64,000 nt of DNA from contig OY756972.1 in the NCBI GenBank assembly GCA_963580455.1, positions 19,793,001 to 19,857,000 on the forward strand, written 5' to 3'. Positions within the stretch are counted from its first letter, which is position 1, and each line of letters starts with the position of its first letter. The position numbers and the translations under genes were made by a program. The notes beneath the pieces were generated by a model. It saw nothing but the letters and a program-made list of their open reading frames with translations, was not told where the DNA came from and did no database searches. Below are positions 37,008 through 48,829 of this stretch, piece after piece. Source of the DNA: Euonymus europaeus. Taxonomy: Eukaryota > Streptophyta > Magnoliopsida > Celastrales > Celastraceae.

Positions 37008-37194
37008 TATTGAAATAAGATAATGAAGTTAGACAGAGATTGGAGAAGTATTGGTGAGGAAGAAGAGAGGAGGAGGGAGGAGGAGAGGCGGCTCAATTCG
37101 TATCTCTCATATATTTTTAACATCCCTTTTACATCTTTTACATACACTACCCTAATAACACAAAGTACCCAAACTACCCTCCTATCTCATAACA
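37008..37194 (-). repeat. 5' LTR of the copia element
   Basis: 187 bp. The outer end TGTTATGAG on the minus strand abuts the CTAAC target duplication at 37195-37199. Identical by eye to 32008-32194. On the minus strand a C/T-rich run (ctcctcctccctcctctctt type) lies in the middle. Confidence 0.95.
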
Positions 37195-37199
37195 CTAAC
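37195..37199. repeat. Target-site duplication (right), CTAAC
   Basis: Direct repeat of 32003-32007. The sequence after it (aaatag..) continues the locus exactly as in copy 2. Confidence 0.92.
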
Positions 37200-38169
37200 A
37201 AATAGATCCCTGTAACTATGAAACTACAGTTTTCCAGGAAGAGATTGCATTGAAATGAAAGGGTGCAGGATCTAAGATCTGTAGTGGAATACAATGTGGA
37301 GTTTGTCATGAATTGATGGGGTGGCAGATTGCCTTTTTATCAGAAAAAACAAAAGAAATATGATTATATGGCAAGATTGAAAATAGAATACAGCAAGATT
37401 GCAATCCCAGTACTGCAAGTATAGCACCCAAAAGAAGAATACTAACAAGATTCAAAATGACTCGAGGTATTGTGTCATCGTGTCAAAACTATAAATAAGA
37501 CAGCTTTTTTGCCAACATCAAGGAATTTACCCTGTATTTCCAAACAATTTGAAGACTCAGGGAAAGATTGCTACGAATTCTCAACATATATAAGCTTGAA
37601 AATGGTTACTATAGGTGCGAATCAAGTGATTGTGACAGTAATGTGGGTCAAAAGTGTGTGAAAGCACCGCACGTTCAGTGCTCCACTGCCATAAAAATCT
37701 TATATAAAGCTCATAATAAGGACGACTAAACAAAAGATGAATATTCAAAGTAAACGTAGATGCAACTTGATGTACTTGCCAAAACCGAAAGTGCCAAAAA
37801 AAAGTAAAAAAGAACAACTGCCATCACACTTCACTTGGCTTGAGGAAAATGAGTAGGTGTGGAGGTGATATGATAAACATGTTTTTTTACTGCATATGAG
37901 ACAGAGGAAACCAGTCCAACTGACCCAAAGAAAAAAATATCAGTCCAATAATATATCAAAATTAGAAAAACATCATTTATGAAAGTTTCAAACAATTTTT
38001 ATGTTATTATTTCTCCAGAGGGAATGTTCGAGGAATTAATCTTGCAAAGCAGGATCTATAGTCTAGAAGAGAACTATTAAGCAAATGCTTGCAGCATGAT
38101 AAAAATCATGGATGATCATCATTTTCGTGTTGATTATAATGCAGTAGGGCAAAGGCACTCAAACTTTGC

Positions 38170-40728
38170 AAGGATATCAGTAACCTGAGCACTTCAAAGA
38201 GAATTCTTTACCAACACACTCCGACACAGTAAGCATCCATAGGCCATGAATTGGTGCAAGTTGGGGTGCTAAGGTGAATAGTATGCATATTGTCCCAGTC
38301 ACCTATAAAAACATTGAATACCACATATATGAACTGGATTACCGGAGTAACATATAAGTGAGAAATTATAGAGATTATTATGCCACAAATAATATAATGC
38401 AAATTATTAGTGACAGACAGTTTCAATAGATTAATAATTGGCTCCTACAGTATGTAGTTTACATTAGAATGACTTGCCTCTAAAAGTGCTCGAAATCCAC
38501 TATTCCTTGAAAGATTCTCATGAATTGGTGATAGTTGGGGTGCTAAGGTGAATAGTATGCATATTGTCCCAATCCCTATAAAAACAATGAATACCACATA
38601 TATCATACACTGGACTACCGGAGTATCATATAAGTGAGAAATCATAGAGATTATTATGCCACAAATAATATAATGCACATTATTAGTGACAGACAGTTTC
38701 AATAGATTAAAAATTGGCTACTACAGTATGTAGTTTACATAATGCTCATATTTGCTTATATTAGAATGACCTGCCTCGAAAATGAATGCTCATATTTGCT
38801 TATATTCCTTGAAAGATTCTCATGAATTGGTGATAGTTGGGGTGCTAAGGTGAATAGTATCCATATTGTCCCAATCACCTATAAAAACAATGAATACCAC
38901 ATATATCATACACTGGACTACCGGAGTATCATATAAGTGAGAAATCATAAGAGATTATTATGCCAGAAATAATATAATGCACATTATAATGCTCATATTT
39001 GCTTATATTAGAATGACCTGCCTCGAAAAGTGCTTGAAATCCACTATTGCTTGAAAGGTTCTCATTTATATAACATGATTGAGAGGCCCTTGCTTCAGAA
39101 ATGAATGTTTTTATCAGATGTGATGAACCAAAAAATCCCAAAACAGAGACACACATGCCACAATACAGCAAAAAACAGAGACAGCCAGGAGAACTCAAAC
39201 TTGAATAGCTTTTTTGGAAGAATCAGAGGAGATTATCTGTAGCTCATTGCGCTCTGACGAGTAAAATTCCAATACTTTTCAACCCATTGGCAATTTCAAC
39301 TCCATTTAATGGTCTACATCTGCAAAAGACCCTAACATTTCCTCGCTAACTTCATTGTATAGCCGCTTCCATTCACAAGACTCCTCCAGGTACTCTTCTT
39401 CTTCAGAACTTCATGCTCATGACATAACATCAAACTAATGTCATAAGAGCAAACAAATCTAACATCTGATAAATAACTAACACTTCCAGATACTCACTGA
39501 GATGCTGAAGCATGTTTATAGCCTCTGAGACGGGAAAGAATCTGTCAACATGCCCTTCAATTGACCATGTAGAATAAATAAATAGCATGTTCTTGGTTTA
39601 GGTTCTGAAACAGCGAGAGTTGATCACAATATAGACATTTCAACACAGTAAGTTGAACTTCTAAAAAGAATTTGATTCACTTCACCCTAAAAAAAATGAT
39701 GATTTTCAGGTGTTTGAGAAACTGGTGGAATGCACGTAATTCTAACGTCCAAACAAACAGGAGACAGAACTAATATATTTTATATGTGACCACAGTCTAG
39801 GAAAATAATTAAGATTTTACCTGAATTTTCTGCTCAAATTGATAATCTTCTACAATATAGCAACTTAAAAAGTTTAGTCTCCTGAGCAAATTTATATTCA
39901 ATATACTATCCTCATCCATTACATGAGTAGTTTCTTCAACTTCATTTTTGTTCCATACATTATCTCCATTCATGGAATGGCCACTATCATCAACCAATTC
40001 TATGGCAAACAACAAAATCATTTTATCAATAAAAAGAAATCTGAAGACAGAGTCACAAAGGATACAAGGAAACTATATATTTTGCATTAATCATGGGTCA
40101 ATGAGCGAAAAAGGACATGACACTTGACCATGTCTGTCCAGAATTAAAATTGAGTTAAAAAATAAAGAAACAAATGAAACTCTCTCACCAGCCACAATTT
40201 AATTGGATTTTTTTTCTTGAAACAAAGTAAAAAACATAATCATCAAAACCTCAAATTACTCAAACCCTAGCTTGAAAAGGGATTAAGAAATTCATAAAGC
40301 AACTTCAAACAAAACAACCAAACGTTTAACGTTTCAAGATATCAAACCTCGCTATATTTCATTGAAAATTTAGGTCAACAAGTAAAGAAAATAAAAATAC
40401 GAATCAGAGAAACGTACGAGATCTGCTCATTTAAAATTAGTATTTGTACATTCAAGGACAATAAAGATCACAGAAAACAAGCGAAAGTAATGCAGGAAAG
40501 CAAAAGGACAAGATCCAGAATTTGAGGACGGAAAGGGTGGTGTGTCGCAACGAGAAATGAAATGCTCGTCTCTCTCTGATAATACATCCATCATTTGATC
40601 TATCGACAAAACAAAAGATTTTTTTTACTGATGAAGTAGATCAAGAAAGGAAGATTATATAAAATGGGGGTGAGAAATCGCACTCCAAAATCAACAAAAA
40701 TGTTTAATATGATAGAATTACCGTCCAT
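38170..40728 (-). pseudogene. Kinesin-14 pseudogene, 5' exons and motor start (copy 1)
   Basis: Exon-like blocks on the minus strand: 40722-40728 (ATGGACG), ~40516-40599 (DQMMDVLSERDEHFISRCDT), 39821-39999 (ELVDDSGHSMNGDNV..FEQKIQ, intact), 39498-39604 (NLNQEHAIY..INMLQHL) and 39210-39390 (EESCEWKRLYNEV then GNVRVFCRCRPLN). The last block is the neck/motor junction signature of kinesin-14. A later block near 38180-38310 encodes LWML..SECVGKE, a decayed form of the LWMVDLAGSERVGK motif. Lesions in this copy are a lost splice donor (GT to GA at 40514-40515), a 4-bp insertion near 39575 and a 1-bp insertion near 39260. A frame change before GNVRVF is shared with copy 2. No P-loop (GQTGTGKT) exon was found. 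Confidence 0.83.
38260..39060. repeat. Repeated exon-like block near LAPQLSPIHENL (copy 1)
   Basis: A ~280-bp segment containing tgaattggtg(c/a)(a/t)agttgggg, ggtgaatagtatgcatattg and ggagtaacatataagtgag-type strings recurs about three times between 38260 and 38990. In one minus-strand frame it reads ..TLAPQLSPIHENLSRNSGF... It corresponds to a similarly repeated block at about 46440-47290 in copy 2. Confidence 0.75.
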
Positions 40729-40814
40729 GACTCCAAAATCAGAGAATTCAAGTTGCCAAATTTCGCAGAGCTTGAGCGAGAGAGGAAGACAGAAGAGAGC
40801 ATGATAGAGAGAGA

Positions 40815-40965
40815 GTTTTAGATCGGAAGAGAGTGAGGGTTGTTTAAATATGAGTCATCGATTCCTTCCAACAGCTATATAATTGAAATCTTGAAGAAAG
40901 CGTGATAGAAAGATTCAGTTCGGAAGAGAACGAGGGTTGTTTAGATATGAGGCATAGATTGTTCA
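40815..40965. promoter_or_regulatory. Promoter-like tandem array, copy 1 (two units)
   Basis: Two ~97-bp units beginning near 40822 and 40919 contain gatcggaagagagtgagggt / ttcggaagagaacgag and the tttaaatatgag(t)catc string, matching the array upstream of kinesin copy 2. The MSA-like site here is changed (ccaacAgcta). The second unit is cut by the copy1/copy2 junction. Confidence 0.75.
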
Positions 40966-41499
40966 GAAGCTGCGTAATGACATTCTTCCGGAAGCAACAA
41001 TTTGGAAATGGCATTCTTCTAGTCAAATTTGAAAAGAGATTGAAGAAATAATAAACTTACTTTCATAACAACCAATGCAGTCAGTGCCCTGATAATATAG
41101 TAGACTCTGGGTCTTTGCCGTAAGACTATAAGAGCTGCTATGATAAAAGGCACTCATTAAGAACCCATTTGAAGCATGCCAGTTTTTCCAATGAATACTT
41201 TAAGAACTTATCAGTGAATCTGACCTATATAATAGATAGATTAGTGCATTACCTCCTTCCTTTTCTTTGTATTGTACAATCATGTTAATATTTTAGTGTC
41301 TTTTCTTTCTTATGCCGTTCCTTTCCACATCTACTCCAAATATAAGTAAGCCTTAAGCCATCAAGGAAGGGGAAAAGGGATAAAGAGAAAGAGAGAGCTT
41401 TGAAAACAGATTATAAAGCAAGCCCAACAGCTGCTAGTAAATGAATAAGATATGAGAAGCACAACCTTCCTCAGCTAAAACTCCCAGTCCATCTCCAAC

Positions 41500-42190
41500 T
41501 CTACTCCGATTGTGGGACATGAAAGACTGCAGGGTTGGGGTGCTCGATAATGTACACCTTGCATAAGGCTTCATCCATAATCTGCTGTGCTTCCAAAAAT
41601 TTACTGACAATTATCAATCTGCTTGGATCTAGGGGAGGAGAAAAATCATGACAATGAGTGAAGAAATACACACCAAATATTTATTCACGGCAAGTATAAG
41701 AACAACTAAGATTTCTAACGAAAAAATCGCAGCTATAAGACTTGGCAGCTAGTAACATATGTCCTTGAAAGATTAAATTCATGAAAACTTAGGCATTCAA
41801 AAAGATTATATCGTCGATGATCTTTTGAGGAAAAAAAACATGTCTCTGAACATACTTACAAAATATGTACTTAAACTGCATTCATATAATTTTCATTGCA
41901 TGTACACAGTACAATCATTAAGTCTGCAACAGAAAATTATCAACCATTTATCCAATAAATTCTAAAAGTAAAAAACATAAGTATATAAAGCTTCAAATTT
42001 ATCACTTACTTTAACAAAGCATCCTGCCAGGAAGGTTCCAAACAGAAGCAATAGATCCAAAATTTGGGTGATGCTCTCATCAATTTAAATGTTATCTGTA
42101 GAACGCCCTAGTGAATCAAACCTTTGATGTGTCCTTAATTCTGTGCAGAACATAATTCCCATCACTACAAACCGAAACTGCAAAGAACCA
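41500..42190 (-). pseudogene. PIP5K fragment, copy 2
   Basis: This matches the left half of the copy 1 fragment. The exon starting near 42184 encodes FRFVVMGIMFCTELRTHQRF and keeps the Glu codon where copy 1 has a stop. A SLGRSTDN block follows, then LEPSWQDALLK-like sequence near 42020-42050 and the SKFLEAQQIMD / SFMSHNRSRVGDGLGVLAEE remnants near 41470-41620. The upstream exon (WTYENSLITKFFGLHRIKP) is missing because 2578 bp were lost in this copy. Several in-frame stops remain. Non-functional fragment. Confidence 0.83.
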
Positions 42191-43009
42191 TTAGTTTACA
42201 AATACCAGCTTCTTCGCAATTGAAAAAGCATTTCAGAAACATCACAGTAGCCCTCACATCAAAGATGGCAGTGAAGAAAGCCATAATAGTTATTCAAAAC
42301 TACAACACACACACCAAAATCACTCAAGGATCTTAAAAATTAAACTTAATTAATAATTACTTCCTTAAAATTAAACCATGTCAGAACATCAAAATCAATC
42401 GGTCCATGGATATTTTCAACAAACTAAAATCAATCACATAAAAACGTGGCAACCCATTTGACATACCGTCCAAAATATTAAAACAAACAAAAGAATTTCT
42501 GGCTTAAAGAACCTGGTGAAGCGTTGCAGAAAAAAACATCCATTAGACCAAGGAGTCCAGCAATCACAATACATTTTCATTTCCTACTTCTTCTCCTTCT
42601 CCATCTCCATCTATTCCTCTTCTTCGATTGGAATTTTCGGATTTCCTCTCAGTTTCCTTCATGTTCTTCCATTCAGATTCAATGTCAGTTTTGATGAACA
42701 GACATGGATCACCCTAAGCCGAGCTGACGACTTCACCTACTATCCTGTCCAGGAACAAAGCCGTTTTACCCTGGAGAAGCACTAGGCTTCAGGCCAAGGA
42801 TGTAAACAGACTAGGCCAACACAGGAGCCACTAGTGAAGCCACAAGCCATCCACCTAATAGCTGATCAAACCAAACATCAGGTTTTCCCCCGAGGTCTCT
42901 AGAGGAAACATCCGTTTTTGCAATCAGCCTTAGCAGATAATGACCTTCAGGTTTGTGGAAGGAAAATTTATTTGTATCCAGTACAAAGGATTTAAACTTA
43001 AGAAACAAA

Positions 43010-44080
43010 TCGCTTACCTAATTCACTCTACAGCAGTGGGTGAGCTTGGAGTTCCTAGTGCACAGCAACGGATGAATAAAATACAGTCAATAAGTACAGG
43101 TGAGTATAAGATGTAAAACAAATGTGTGTCCGAGCAAGAGAGGAGAGACTAAAGAGATAGACCTGTAAGTAATGTGGCCTGTTTTAGACGCAAGGACAAA
43201 GATAACATCCCCAAATGCAGAAAGAGATTTGTTTATGAACTGAGATTCGTTTAGCCTATAACAACCTTCAGCTTTGTTGAAGGAAATTTTATTTGGATCC
43301 AGTCCTAAGGATATAAACTTAAGAAACAAATCACTTACCTAATGAAACTCTGCAGCAAGTGGGTGAGCTTGGAGTTACTAGTGCACAGCAATGGATGAAA
43401 AAAAATCCAGTCAGATAAGTACTGTTGAGCATAAAATGAAAAACAAATGTGTGTCCAAGCAAGAGAGGAGAGAGACTAGAAAACCTAATTCACTCTACAG
43501 CAGTGGGTGAGCTTGGAGTTCCTAGTGCACAGCAACCGATGAATAAAATCCAGTCAATAAGTACTGGTGAGTACAAGATGTAAAACAAATGTGTTATACC
43601 TGTAAGTAATGTGGCCTGTTTTAGACGCAAGGACAAAGATAACATCCCCAAATGCAGAAAGAGATTTGTTTATGAACTGAGATTCCTTTAGCCTATAACA
43701 ACCTTCAGGTTTGTTGAAGGAAAATTTATTTGGATCATCCAGTCCTAAGGATATAAAATGAAGAAACAAATCACTTACCTAATGAAACTCTCCAGCAAGT
43801 GGGTGAGCTTGGAGTTCCTAGTGCACAGCAATGGATGAAAAAAAATCCAGTCAGATAAGTACTGGTGAGCATAAAATGAAAAACAAATGTGTGTCCAACC
43901 AAGAAAGGAGAGACTAGAGAGATAGACCTGTAAGTCATGTGGCCTGTTTTAGATGCAAGGGCAGAGATAACATACCCAAATGCAGAAAGAGATTTGTTTA
44001 TGAACTGAGATTCCTTCAGCCTTTCACCTTCAACATCGCTCTTAGTTTTTTGCCCACATCCTACACTTACACCATTGGTC
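43010..44080 (-). pseudogene. Kinesin-14 motor exons, tandemly amplified (copy 2)
   Basis: Same arrangement as at 29690-30700. The NSKLTH exon occurs four times (near 43020, 43340, 43490 and 43790). The INKSLSAFG exon occurs three times (near 43160-43260, 43600-43700 and 43925-44055). The rightmost is the most complete and includes SDVEGERLKESQ. Two of the internal copies carry YRLNESQ or YRLKESQ versions. The amplification therefore predates the duplication of the whole locus. Confidence 0.88.
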
Positions 44081-44269
44081 CCAGCTAAACAGAAGGGGAA
44101 CTTGAGCAGTGAAGGGTCCTGGAGGAACTGCCGTAAAGACTACTATGGGGATTCACTGAATCCACAGAGGCGGATAAGGAGCTTTGATCATTCTGGATCG
44201 AACATGAAGTGGCATCGTGGGATTTAACAATGCAATAAAGTGAGAACTTCATTCAAGTTTATCATAAAG

Positions 44270-45225
44270 AAGACCTGAAATAATAAGTAATAAATTGACC
44301 ATTCTTACTGTGTTCCACAAGCAGTATTATTAACAAATTTTGCATATCTACACATAAGATGCAATAAAAATTGTGATCTCTCCCAAAAGGATTAAAGAGC
44401 TTTGAACCCAAAACAATAAACGATCCAGTAGACATATTGAAGAGCTTTAAGCCCAAATCCTGTCTATTTTTAGCAAAGTTGAACATGAAGTGTACATAAA
44501 ATAAATGCAGTTGGCTCTGTAACTCCAAGAATCAGTAAAGGTAGGCTGACCCCCAATGGTTGCGCGTAAAAATTCAACAAAGTGCAGTAGAAGCTAATGT
44601 TTGACCAGCTGTGAGAACTCCGTCAGCTAATATGAGAACCAGTTTAATCGCATAAAACACTTCAAAACTTGAATTGCAATGTATATATCTGCATTCAGAT
44701 TCTACAAATCAGATATTCAATATAAGTTGAAATTTTCAATTACGACCCAGTTAAAACTATTGCACGGTTATTTGAAAATGAAAATAAAACTCAAATACAA
44801 TATATAGCTTACAACATTATCTGTATCTGTTTCCAATTGTTCCCCAAATGAAATAAATGGAATTGCAGATGCAAAATATATGTATGTGATGGGGGCCAAA
44901 ATCTTGAGACCATTAATATAAACTATCATCAAACAATTTACCTCGTAACGAATTTCAGCTTCTTTGACAGTTGCCATCAAGTAACATAAAATTTGTATAC
45001 TTGAGCTATATCTGTAGCACAACCTTGAAATGATTACGGGCATTATTTTCTAAGTAACATAAAATCTTTATAATTGAGCTATATATGTAGAACAACCTTA
45101 AAATGATTACAGGCATTTTTTTCTTTAGGCAAAGGAAATTGTTTGTATACCTGAAACCACCAATCCAGTCTAGCCTTGTAACACTTCTGGCTTCCTTGAA
45201 GATCATTCTTGATTCCAGTTAGCAC
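44270..45225 (-). pseudogene. Boron transporter (BOR) N-terminal fragment, copy 2
   Basis: Block 1 (45151-45225) encodes GIKNDLQGSQKCYKARLDWW. Block 2 (about 44815-44905) encodes [15 protein letters not shown] and [14 protein letters not shown] in one open frame, intact here unlike copy 1. Block 3 (about 44480-44625) encodes GVLTAGQTLASTALC and then a TGA stop private to this copy. It also carries the same 4-bp insertion before LLILGVTEPT as copy 1. FMFNFAKNRQDLGLKLFN follows. The N-terminal start codon of a BOR gene and all later membrane segments are absent. Confidence 0.87.
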
Positions 45226-46214
45226 AGATCAGTTGAAGAACAGTGAAGGATATGCAGAGGGAGAAGAAAAGTGTCGTATTGATTTTCTTAGTCAGATATA
45301 AAGAGAAACCCTAGAGAATAAGACATATATGGTAGCACAAAGGACCAAAATACTCTTACAATATTTAACAATTCCCAAAATGGTACAAAGTTCTCTTCCA
45401 TGGTCTCTTTACTAACAAATAGACCCTATAACTATGAAACTACAGTTTTCCAGGAAGAGATTGCATTGAAAGGGTGCAGGATCTAACATCTGTAGTGGAA
45501 TACAATGTGGAGTTTGTCATGAATTGATGGGGTGGCAGATTGCCTTTTTATCAGAAAAAACAAAAGAAATATGATTATATGGCAAGATTGAAAATAGAAT
45601 ACAGCAAGATTGCAATCCCAGTACTGCTAGTATAGAACCCAAAAGAAGAATACTAAGAAGATTCAAAATGACTCGAGGTATTGTGTCAGCGTGCCAAAAC
45701 TACAAATAAGACAGCTTTTTTGCCAACATCAAGGAATTTACCCTGTATTTCCAAACAATTTGAAGACCCAGGGAAAGATTGCTACGAATTCTCAACATAT
45801 ATAAGCTTGAAAATGGGTACTATAGGTGCGAATCAAGTGATTGGGATGGTAATGTGGGTCAAAAGGGTGTGAAAGCACCGCACATTCAGTGCTCCACAGC
45901 CATAAAAATCTTATATAAAGCTCATAATAAGGACTAAACAAAATATATTCAAAGTAAACGTAGATGCAACTTGATGTACTTGCCAAAACCGAAAGTGCCA
46001 AAAAAGTAAAAAAGAAGAACAACTGCCATCTCACTTCGCTTGGCTTGAGGAAAATGAATGGGTGTGGAGGTGATGTGATAAACATATGTTTTTTTCCTGC
46101 ATATGAGACAGAGGAAACCAGTCCAACTGACCCAAAAGAAAAAGATATCAGTTCAATAATTTATCAAAATTAGAAAAACATCATATATGAAAGTTTCAAA
46201 CAATTTTTATGTTA

Positions 46215-48747
46215 TTATTTCTCCAGAGGCAATGTTCGAAGAATTAATCTTGCAAAGCAGGATCTATAGTCTAGAAGAGAACTATTAAGCAAATGCTTGC
46301 AGCATGATAAAAATCGTGGATGATCATCATTTACGTGATGATTATATGCAGGAGGGCGGAGGCACTCAAAATTTGCAACGATATCAGTAACCTGAGCACT
46401 TCAAAGAGAATTCTTTACCAACACACTCCGACACAGTAAGCATCCATAGGCCATGAATTGGTGCAAGTTGGAGTGCTAAGGTAAATAGTATGCATATTGT
46501 CCCAATCACCTATAAAAACAATGAATACCACATATAAGTGAGAAATCATAGAGATTATTATGCCAGAAATAATCTAATGCAAATTATTAGGGACAGACAG
46601 TTTCAATAGATTAATAATTGGCTCCTACAGTATGTAGTTTACATAATGCTCATTTTTGCTTAAATTAGAATGACTTGCCTCTAAAAGTGCTCGAAATCCA
46701 CTATTCCTTGAAAGGTTCTCATGAATTGGTGTTAGTTGGAGTGCTAAGGTGAATAGTACGCATATTGTCCCGATCACCTATAAAAACAATGAATACCACA
46801 AATATCATACACTGGACTACCGGAGTATCATATAAGTGAGAAATCATAGAGATTATTATGCCAGAAATAATAATGCACATTATTAGTGACAGACAGTTTC
46901 AATAGATTAAGAATTGGCTACTACAGTATGTAGTTTACATAATGCTCATATTTGCTTATATTAGAATGACCTGCCTCGAAAAGTACTCAAAATCCACTAT
47001 TTCTTGAAAGGTTCTCATGAATTGGTGATGGTTGGGGTGCTAATGTGAATACTATGCATATTGTCCCAATCACCTATAAAAATAATGAATACCACATATA
47101 TCATACACTGGACTACTGGAGTATCATATAAGTGAGAAATCATAGAGATTATTATGCCAGAAATAATATAATGCACATTATTAGTGACAGACAATTTCAA
47201 CAGATTAATAATTGGCTACTACAGTATGTAGTTTACATAATGCTCATATTTGCTTATATTAGAATGACCTGCCTCGAAAAGTGCTTGAAATCCACTATTG
47301 CTTGAAAGGTTCTCATTTATAACATGATTGAGAGGCCCCTTGCTTCAGAAATGAATGTTTTTATCAGGTGTGATGAACCAAAAAAAAAATTCCCAAAACA
47401 GAGACACACATGAAAATTTTTGAACCAAACTGAGACACACATGCACAGTACAGCAAAAAACAGAGACAGCCAGGAGATCTCAAACTTGAATAGCTTTTTT
47501 GGAAGAATCAGAGGGGATTATCTGTAGCTCATTGCCCTCTGACGAGTAAATTCCGATACTTTTCAACCCAATGGTAATTTCAACTCCATTTAATGGTCTA
47601 CATCTGCAAAAGAGCCTAACATTTTCTAGCTAACTTCATTGTATAGCCGCTTCCATCCACAAGACTCCTCCAGGTACTTCTTCTGCAGAAGTTCGTGCTC
47701 ATGACGTAACATCAAACTAATGTCATAAGAGCAAACAAATCTAACATCTGATAAATAACTAACACTTCCAGATACTCACTGAGATGCTGAAGCATGTTTA
47801 TAGCCTCCGAGACAGGAAAGAATCTGTCGACATACCCTTCAATTGACCATGTAGAATAAATAGCATGTTCTTGGTTTAGGTTCTGAAACAGTGAGAGTTG
47901 ATATTCAATATACTATCCTCATTCATTACATGAGTAGTTTCTTCAACTTCATTTTTGTTCCATACATTATCTCCATTCATGGAATGGCCACTATTATCAA
48001 CCAATTCTATGGCAAACAACAAAATCATTTTATCAATAAAAAGAAATCTGAAGACAGAGTCACAGAGGATACAAGGAAACTATATATTTTGCATTAATCA
48101 TGGGTCATCGAGGGAAAAGGACATGACACTTGACCGTGTCTGTCCAAAATTAAAATTGAGTTAAAAAATAAAAAGAAAAATAAAGAAACAAATGAAACTC
48201 TCTCACCAGCCACAATTTAATTGGATTTTTTTTCTTGAAACAAAGTAAAAAACATAATCATCAAAACCTCAAATTACTCAAACCCTAGCTTGAAAAGGGA
48301 TTAAGAAATTCATAAAGCAACTTCAAACAAAACAACCAAACGTTTAACGTTTCAAGATATCAAACCTCGCTATATTTCATTGAAAATTTAGGTCAACAAG
48401 TAAAGAAAATAAAAATACGAATCAGAGAAACGTACGAGATCTGCTCATTTAAAATTAGTATTAGTACATTCAAGGACAATAAAGATCACAGAAAACAAGC
48501 GAAAGTAATGCAGGAAAGCAAAAGGACAAGAACCAGAATTTGAGGACGGAAAGGGTGGTGTGTCGCAACGAGAAATGAAATGCTCGTCTCTCCCTGATAA
48601 TACTTCCATCATTTGATCTATCGACAAAACAAAAGATTTTTTTTACTGATGAAGTAGATCAAGAAAGGAAGATTATATAAAAATGGGGGTGAGAAATCGC
48701 ACTCCCAAATCAACAAAAATGTTTAATACGATAGAATTACCGTCCAT
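46215..48747 (-). pseudogene. Kinesin-14 pseudogene, 5' exons and motor start (copy 2)
   Basis: Exons: 48741-48747 (ATGGACG), 48534-48617 (DQMMEVLSGRDEHFISRCDT.., both splice sites intact), a truncated third exon starting at 48006 (ELVDDSG.., 3' half and donor lost in the 271-bp deletion), 47780-47882 (NLNQEHAIYSTWSIEG..INMLQHL, open here), and ~47480-47670 (EESCEWKRLYNEV, GNVRVFCRCRPLNGVEI, GIYSSEGNELQIIPSDSSKK). Then come LWML..SECVGKE near 46400-46470 and a short open block ending at the TAA at 46215. A frame change before GNVRVF and another in an A-run after DSSKK occur in both copies, so the gene was already broken before duplication. The family call rests on the neck/motor signature. 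Confidence 0.83.
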
Positions 48748-48829
48748 GACTCCAAAATCAGAGAATTCAAGTTGCCAAATTTCGCAGAGCTTGAGCGAGA
48801 GAGGAAGACAGAAGAGAGCATGATAGAGA

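Larger units (their letters stand above)
32008..37194 (-). mobile_element. Full-length Ty1/copia LTR retrotransposon, recently inserted
   Basis: A 5187-bp element coded on the minus strand. It has two 187-bp LTRs (37008-37194 is the 5' LTR, 32008-32194 the 3' LTR) that I read as identical base for base. A CTAAC target-site duplication flanks it. A primer-binding site lies directly next to the 5' LTR and a G-rich polypurine tract next to the 3' LTR. The domain order gag, zinc knuckle, protease, integrase, RT, RNase H is that of copia. In the coding sense the LTR starts TGTTATGAG and ends TTTCAATA, so its ends are TG..TA rather than TG..CA. One 1-bp loss in pol is the only coding lesion found. 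It sits between the BOR fragment and the kinesin exons of copy 1. Confidence 0.96.
25154..40965 (-). repeat. Chimeric pseudogene locus, tandem copy 1 (interrupted by a copia element)
   Basis: The left boundary is the point (around 25154) where similarity to copy 2 begins, just before tgacattcttccggaagcaa. The same string restarts at about 40980. Excluding the copia insertion (32003-37199) the copy is about 10.6 kb. It contains, from right to left on the minus strand, the promoter-like array, kinesin-14 5' exons, a BOR fragment, amplified kinesin motor exons and a PIP5K fragment. It holds 2578 bp (26391-28968) that copy 2 lacks. Confidence 0.92.

Noticed and set aside
40427..40609. Reading the second kinesin exon as a complete 60-residue small protein (also at 48445-48627)
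   Set aside because: Its apparent start is TTG. A 7-bp first exon with ATG (40722-40728 / 48741-48747) and a splice donor after SSNS give a frame that continues into the next exon.
42516..42785. Plus-strand open frame also present at 29231-29467 (..WITLSRADD..)
   Set aside because: Conserved between the two copies only because the DNA is duplicated; no family match, and it lies between pseudogene blocks of the other strand.
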